From Symbiodinium natans (Eukaryota > Sar > Dinophyceae > Suessiales > Symbiodiniaceae), in assembly GCA_905221605.1 (NCBI GenBank), contig CAJNDS010000254.1:43112-107111 (forward strand): a DNA stretch of 64,000 nucleotides. The letters run 5' to 3'. Under the pieces are notes generated by a model. The model was not told where the DNA came from and searched no databases. It was given only the letters and a program-made list of their open reading frames with translations. Of this stretch, positions 58,950 through 64,000 are shown piece after piece; positions within the stretch are counted from its first letter, which is position 1; each line of letters opens with the position of its first letter. The position numbers and the translations under genes were made by a program.

Positions 58950-61900
58950 ACAAAGGAAAGGGCATAAGAAAGTAGCGAAAGGAGCTCCTCAATTCCCTTC
59001 CTTATCTCCTATCCTTTTTTCTTTATTCATTGCAACAGGAGAATACAGGAAAAGGGCCTCAATTCCCCTCTTGTTCTTCCTTTCTTGTGTTTTTGTTATT
59101 TAAAGGGGAACAGGAGAAGAGACGGGAAAGAGAAGGAGAGAGGAGAGATAAAAGGAACACAATTTTAATGGGAAGAGCCAAGAAAAGAATAGAAGAGAGA
59201 TGAACAAAGAAGATGGAGAGACAAAACAAGGCGCAAAGAAGATGGCACTCTTCTTTATCTATCCTCTCTCCCTTCTCTCTCCCTTCCCTCTTTCTTTTCG
59301 AAACAGAAAAACTAAAAAGGAAGAACTTGAAAAGGAGAAGGGTAATGAAAAGAGCAGAAGAGACAGGCCGAAAAGAGGGATATGATGAAGTATGGGCAAG
59401 GTCCACGCGCAAGGAGTCACCCTCTGCTTACCCTTCCACTGCTTTATCATACAAGTTCCTTTCTTGTGTTTTATTAGTTAAAAGGTAACAGAAGGAGAGA
59501 AGGGCAAGGGAAGTGAGAGAGGAGAGACAACAAGGAGGCCATTTGAATTTTCTGGAGGGGTACTGAAAAGAAGAGAAGACACAAGAAACAAGGAGACGGA
59601 TAGCACTCTTCTTTATCTATCATCTCTCCCTTCCTTGTCTCTCGCTTTTCCCTCTATAATTAAAACAAATAGGTGCCCTCTCCTCTTCAGGAAGCCCCCT
59701 TGCCCTTATTTTGCTAGCTTTCTGAAACAACAAGGGAAACAACACATAGAAAGAGAGGAAAGGGAATGAAACAATAGGCAGTGGAGCTCTTCAGTGTCTT
59801 TACCTATCTCTTTTCTTCTTTTTCTTTTTCATTCAATAAGGAAAAGAAGCTTCCTTTGGTGTGATTTTGAGATTTAAAAGAGAACAAGAGAAGAGAAGGG
59901 AGAGAGAAAGGAGAGAGGAGAGATCAAAAGGAAGCAATTTTCATGGGAAGAGCAATGAAAATCATGGAAGAGAAATGAAGACAGGAGAGGGAGGTGCAAA
60001 ATCAGGCAAAGAGAAGATGGTGCTCGTTTTCTTCTTTCCTCTCTTTCTTATCTTTCCCTTGAAGGAGAAGGGTAAGGAAAGGAACAGAAGAGATAGGTCG
60101 AGAGGAGGGGTATGATGAAGTATGGACCGGTCCACGCGCCAGGAGTCACCCTCTGCTTACCCTTCCACTGCCTTATCACACAAGTTCCTTTCTTGTGGTT
60201 TATCAGTCAAAAGGAAACAGAAGGAGAGAAGGGAAAGAGAAGTGAGACGAGATAACAAGGATGCCATTTTGCTGGAAGCGCAACTGTATGTGGCCACAAC
60301 AAGCAGGCCAGGGAGGCTCAGGCGGGGCAAGTCTCTCCCTAATTAGAAAAAATCAATCTTGCTATTCACAGGTAGGCGCCCTTCTTCCTCTTCAGGAAAT
60401 CGCCTTTCCCTTATTTTGCTTTTTGAAGCGAATAAGACAAACAACAGATAAGAAGAGAGGACAGGGAATGACTAGGTAAAGAGAGGAGCTCTTCAATTTC
60501 CTCCCTATCTCTTAAGTTACTTTTCCTTCTTGGGCGGGTGTCCTTTTTTCTTCCTTGAAGATGCAGAAAACTAGCAAAAAGGACACCCGATCGCCCATTT
60601 TCTTTTCAATTCCCTTCCTTATCTCCTATGCTCTTTTCCTTATTCATTGCAACAGGAGAATACCGGAAAAGGGCCTCCATTCCCCTCTTCTTCCTTTCTT
60701 GTGTTTTTGTCATTTAAAGGGGAACAGGAGAAGACAAGGGAAAGAGAAGGAGAGAGGAGAGATAAAAGGAACACAATTCTAATGGGAAGAGCCAAGAAAA
60801 GAATAGAAGAGAGATGAACAAAGAAGATGGAGAGACAAAACAAGGCGCAAAGAAGATGGCACTCTTCTTTATCTATCCTCTCGCCCTTCTCTCTCCCTTC
60901 CCTCTTTCTTTTCGAAACAGAAAAACTAAAAAGGAAGAACTTGAAAAGGAGAAGGGTAAGGAAAAGAGCAGAAGAGACAGGCCGAAAAGAGGAATATGAT
61001 GAACTGAAAAGAAGAGAAGACACAAGAAACAAGGAGACGGATAGCACTCTTCTTTATCTATCATCTCTCCCTTCCTTGTCTCTCGCTTTCCCCTCTATAA
61101 TTAAAAAAATAGGTGCCCTCTCTCCTCTTCAGGAAGCCCCCTTGCCCTTATTTTGCTAGCTTTCTGAAACGACAAGGAAAACAACACATAGAAAGAGAGG
61201 AAAGGGAATGAAACAATAGGCAGTGGAGCTCTTCAGTGTCTTTACCTATCTCTTTTCTTCTTTTTCTTCTTCATTCAATAAGGAAAAGAAGCTTCCTTTG
61301 GTGTGATTTTGAGATTCAAAAGAGAACAAGAGAAGAGAAGGGAGAGAGAAAGGAGAGAGGAGAGATCAAAAGGAAGCAATTTTCATGGGAAGAGCAATGA
61401 AAATCATGGAAGAGAAATGAAGACAGGAGAGGGAGGTGCAAAATCAGGCAAAGAGAAGATGGTGCTCGTTTTCTTCTTTCCTCTCTTTCTTATCTTTCCC
61501 TTTCAAATAAAAACAAAAGGAAGAACAATGAACATGTAAAGGAACCCGTTTTCTTTTTCCTTTTGGGAACAAGGAAAAGAACAGAGGCGATAGGGCGAGA
61601 GGAGGGATTTGCTGCAGCATGGGGAGGGTCTACGGACAAGGAGCCAACCCCGCTCGCTTTCCCCATCCATTGGAAAAGAAAGGAACATGGCCTCCATTCC
61701 CCTCTTGTTCTTCCTTTCTTGCGCTTTTGTCATTTAAAGGGGAACAGGAGAAGAGAAGGGAGAGAGAAGGAGAGAGGAGAGACAAAAGGATTGCATTGTT
61801 AATGGGAAGAGCAAAGAAAAGAATAGAAGAGAGATGAATAGAGAAGTGGGAGAGACAAAACAAGGCGCAGAGAAGATGGCACTCTTCTTTATCTATCCTC

Positions 61901-63335
61901 TCTCCCTTCTCTCTCCCTTCCCTCTTTCTTTTCGAAATAAGAAAACAAAAAGGAAGAACTATGAGAAGGAGAAGGGTAAGGAAAGGAACAGAAGAGATAG
62001 GTCGAGAGGAGGGGATATGATGAAGTATGGACCGGTCCACGCGCCAGGAGTCACCCTCTGCTTACCCTTCCACTGCCTTATCACACAAGTTCCTTTCTTG
62101 TGGTTTATCAGTCAAAAGGAAACAGAAGGAGAGAAGGGAAAGAGAAGTGAGACGAGATAACAAGGATGCCATTTTGCTGGAAGCGCAACTGTATGTGGCC
62201 ACAACAAGCAGGCCAGGGAGGCTCAGGCGGGGCAAGTCTCTCCCTAATTAGAAAAAATCAATCTTGCTATTCACAGGTAGGCGCCCTTCTTCCTCTTCAG
62301 GAAATCGCCTTTCCCTTATTTTGCTTTTTGAAGCGAATAAGACAAACAACAGATAAGAAGAGAGGACAGGGAATGACTAGGTAAAGAGAGGAGCTCTTCA
62401 ATTTCCTCCCTATCTCTTAAGTTACTTTTCCTTCTTGGGTGGGTGTCCTTTTTTTCTTCCTTGAAGATGCAGAAAACTAGCAAAAAGGACACCCGATCGC
62501 CCATTTTCTTTTCAATTCCCTTCCTTATCTCCTATGCTCTTTTCCTTATTCATTGCAACAGGAGAATACCGGAAAAGGGCCTCCATTCCCCTCTTCTTCC
62601 TTTCTTGTGTTTTTGTCATTTAAAGGGGAACAGGAGAAGACAAGGGAAAGAGAAGGAGAGAGGAGAGATAAAAGGAACACAATTCTAATGGGAAGAGCCA
62701 AGAAAAGAATAGAAGAGAGATGAACAAAGAAGATGGAGAGACAAAACAAGGCGCAAAGAAGATGGCACTCTTCTTTATCTATCCTCTCGCCCTTCTCTCT
62801 CCCTTCCCTCTTTCTTTTCGAAACAGAAAAACTAAATTGGAAGAACTTGAAAAGGAGAAGGGTAAGGAAAAGAGCAGAAGAGACAGGCCGAAAAGAGGAA
62901 TATGATGAACTGAAAAGAAGAGAAGACACAAGAAACAAGGAGACGGATAGCACTCTTCTTTATCTATCATCTCTCCCTTCCTTGTCTCTCGCTTTCCCCT
63001 CTATAATTAAAAAAATAGGTGCCCTCTCTCCTCTTCAGGAAGCCCCCTTGCTCTTATTTTGCTAGCTTTCTGAAACGACAAGGAAACAACACATAGAAAG
63101 AGAGGAAAGGGAATGAAACAATAGGCAGTGGAGCTCTTCAGTGTCTTTACCTATCTCTTTTCTTGTTTTTCTTTTTCATTCAATAAGGAAAAGAAGCTTC
63201 CTTTGGTGTGATTTTGAGATTCAAAAGAGAACAAGAGAAGAGAAGGGAGAGAGAAAGGAGAGAGGAGAGATCAAAAGGAAGCAATTTTCATGGGAAGAGC
63301 AATGAAAATCATGGAGGAGAAATGAAGACAGGAGA
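58950..63335. repeat. Purine-rich satellite with a 1.9-kb tandem duplication
   Basis: The block 60065-61430 returns at 61970-63335 (offset 1905 bp), nearly identical, e.g. TATGGACCGGTCCACGCG at 60121 and 62026. Within it, shorter homologous segments recur (AAGATGGCACTCTTCTTTAT at 59240, 60855, 61875 and 62760). Telomere-type repeats and hairpin families are absent. Frames of 60-135 codons recur in each copy but are purine/pyrimidine-biased and unlike proteins. Confidence 0.9.
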
Positions 63336-63337
63336 CC

Positions 63338-64000
63338 GGGATCCCCTTGGCACCCTGCAAAAGTCCTGCAACTACCACACAAAACGGAAAAGGGTAGGAA
63401 CAACATTTGCGGGTCAAAATTTGCCGGGATCCCCATGGCACCCTGCAAAAGTCCTGCAAATACCACACAAAACGGAAAAGGGTAGGAACAACATTTGCGG
63501 GTCAAAATTTGCCGGGATGCCCTTGGCACCCTGCAAAAGTCCTGCAAATGCCACACAAAACGGAAAAGGGTAGGAACAACATTTGCGGGTCAAAATTTGC
63601 CGGGATCCCCTTGGCACCCTGCAAAAGTCCTGCAAATGCCACACAAAACGGAAAGGGTAGGAACAACATTTGCGGGTCAAAATTTGCCGGGATCCCCTTG
63701 GCACCCTGCAAAAGTCCTGCAAATACCGCACAAAACGGAAAAAGGTAGGAACAACATTTGCGGGTCAAAATTTGCCGGGATCCCCTTGGCACCCTGCAAA
63801 AGTCCTGCAAATGCCACACAAAACGAAAAAGGGTAGGAACAACATTTGCGGGTCGAAATTTGCCGGGATCCCCTTGGCACCCTGCAAAAGTCCTGCAAAT
63901 GCCACACAAAACGGAAAAGGGTAGGAACAGCGTTTGCGGGTCAAAATTTGCCGGGATCCCCTTGGCACCCTGCAAAAGTCCTGCAAATGCCACACAAACG
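63338..64000. repeat. 88-bp satellite reaching the window edge
   Basis: About 7.5 copies starting GGGATCCCCTTGGCACCCTG, with period 87-88 bp, and containing GGAACAACATTTGCGGGTCA. Divergence between copies is a few percent. It follows the purine-rich block without a spacer and continues beyond the window. Confidence 0.95.

Noticed and set aside
59059-63065. Membrane proteins with LLFSLPFSFSSSSF-type runs
   Set aside because: They are the complementary strand of the purine-rich satellite and recur in every copy with composition bias only.

Overview
The window looks like nuclear DNA of a dinoflagellate or a close relative; I cannot name the species. The reasons are: plant-type telomere repeats (TTTAGGG/CCCTAAA) scattered as dozens of interstitial blocks; genes cut into tiny exons of 30-160 nt; introns starting with GT, GC or GA and ending in AG; every confidently read gene lying on the minus strand, as in the one-way gene clusters of dinoflagellates; and a small single-thioredoxin-domain protein disulfide isomerase of the protist type. 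There is no bacterial-style operon, rRNA, tRNA or CRISPR array that I can support.

Layout, read in the direction of transcription (right to left). 64.0-58.9 kb: two satellites, an 88-bp repeat running off the right edge and purine-rich DNA with a 1.9-kb tandem duplication. 58.9-51 kb: scattered minus-strand exons, including one ankyrin-like exon and two exons joined across a hairpin intron. 50.9-43.3 kb: a C2-domain gene with ankyrin-like exons, ending in a stop codon. 43.0-41.5 kb: a complete four-exon disulfide isomerase gene, starting only 267 bp after the previous stop. 40.8-36.0 kb: an ankyrin-repeat gene, perhaps continuing to a cysteine-containing segment. 34.5-28 kb: mostly low-complexity DNA (hairpin arrays, poly-C tracts, minisatellites) with an EF-hand exon and a few others. 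27.4-22.1 kb: a multi-exon minus-strand gene of unknown function. 20.3 kb: one exon. 19.1-16.1 kb: a 366-bp satellite. 15.2-12.2 kb: several exons. 8.7-4.2 kb: a coiled-coil gene. 4.0-1.2 kb: five consecutive exons with matching phases.

The most notable feature is the intron content. Several unrelated families of short hairpin elements (about 100-165 bp, with inverted ends) occur again and again. In at least five places one copy accounts for essentially a whole intron, its ends supply or abut both splice sites, and the reading frame continues across it. These behave like introners. Telomere-type repeats fill most other introns and are also found inside hairpin elements, as if they had been inserted there. 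Exon calls rest on open frame, amino-acid plausibility, splice borders and phase agreement; no search was run. Short isolated exons are therefore hypotheses with the confidences given.
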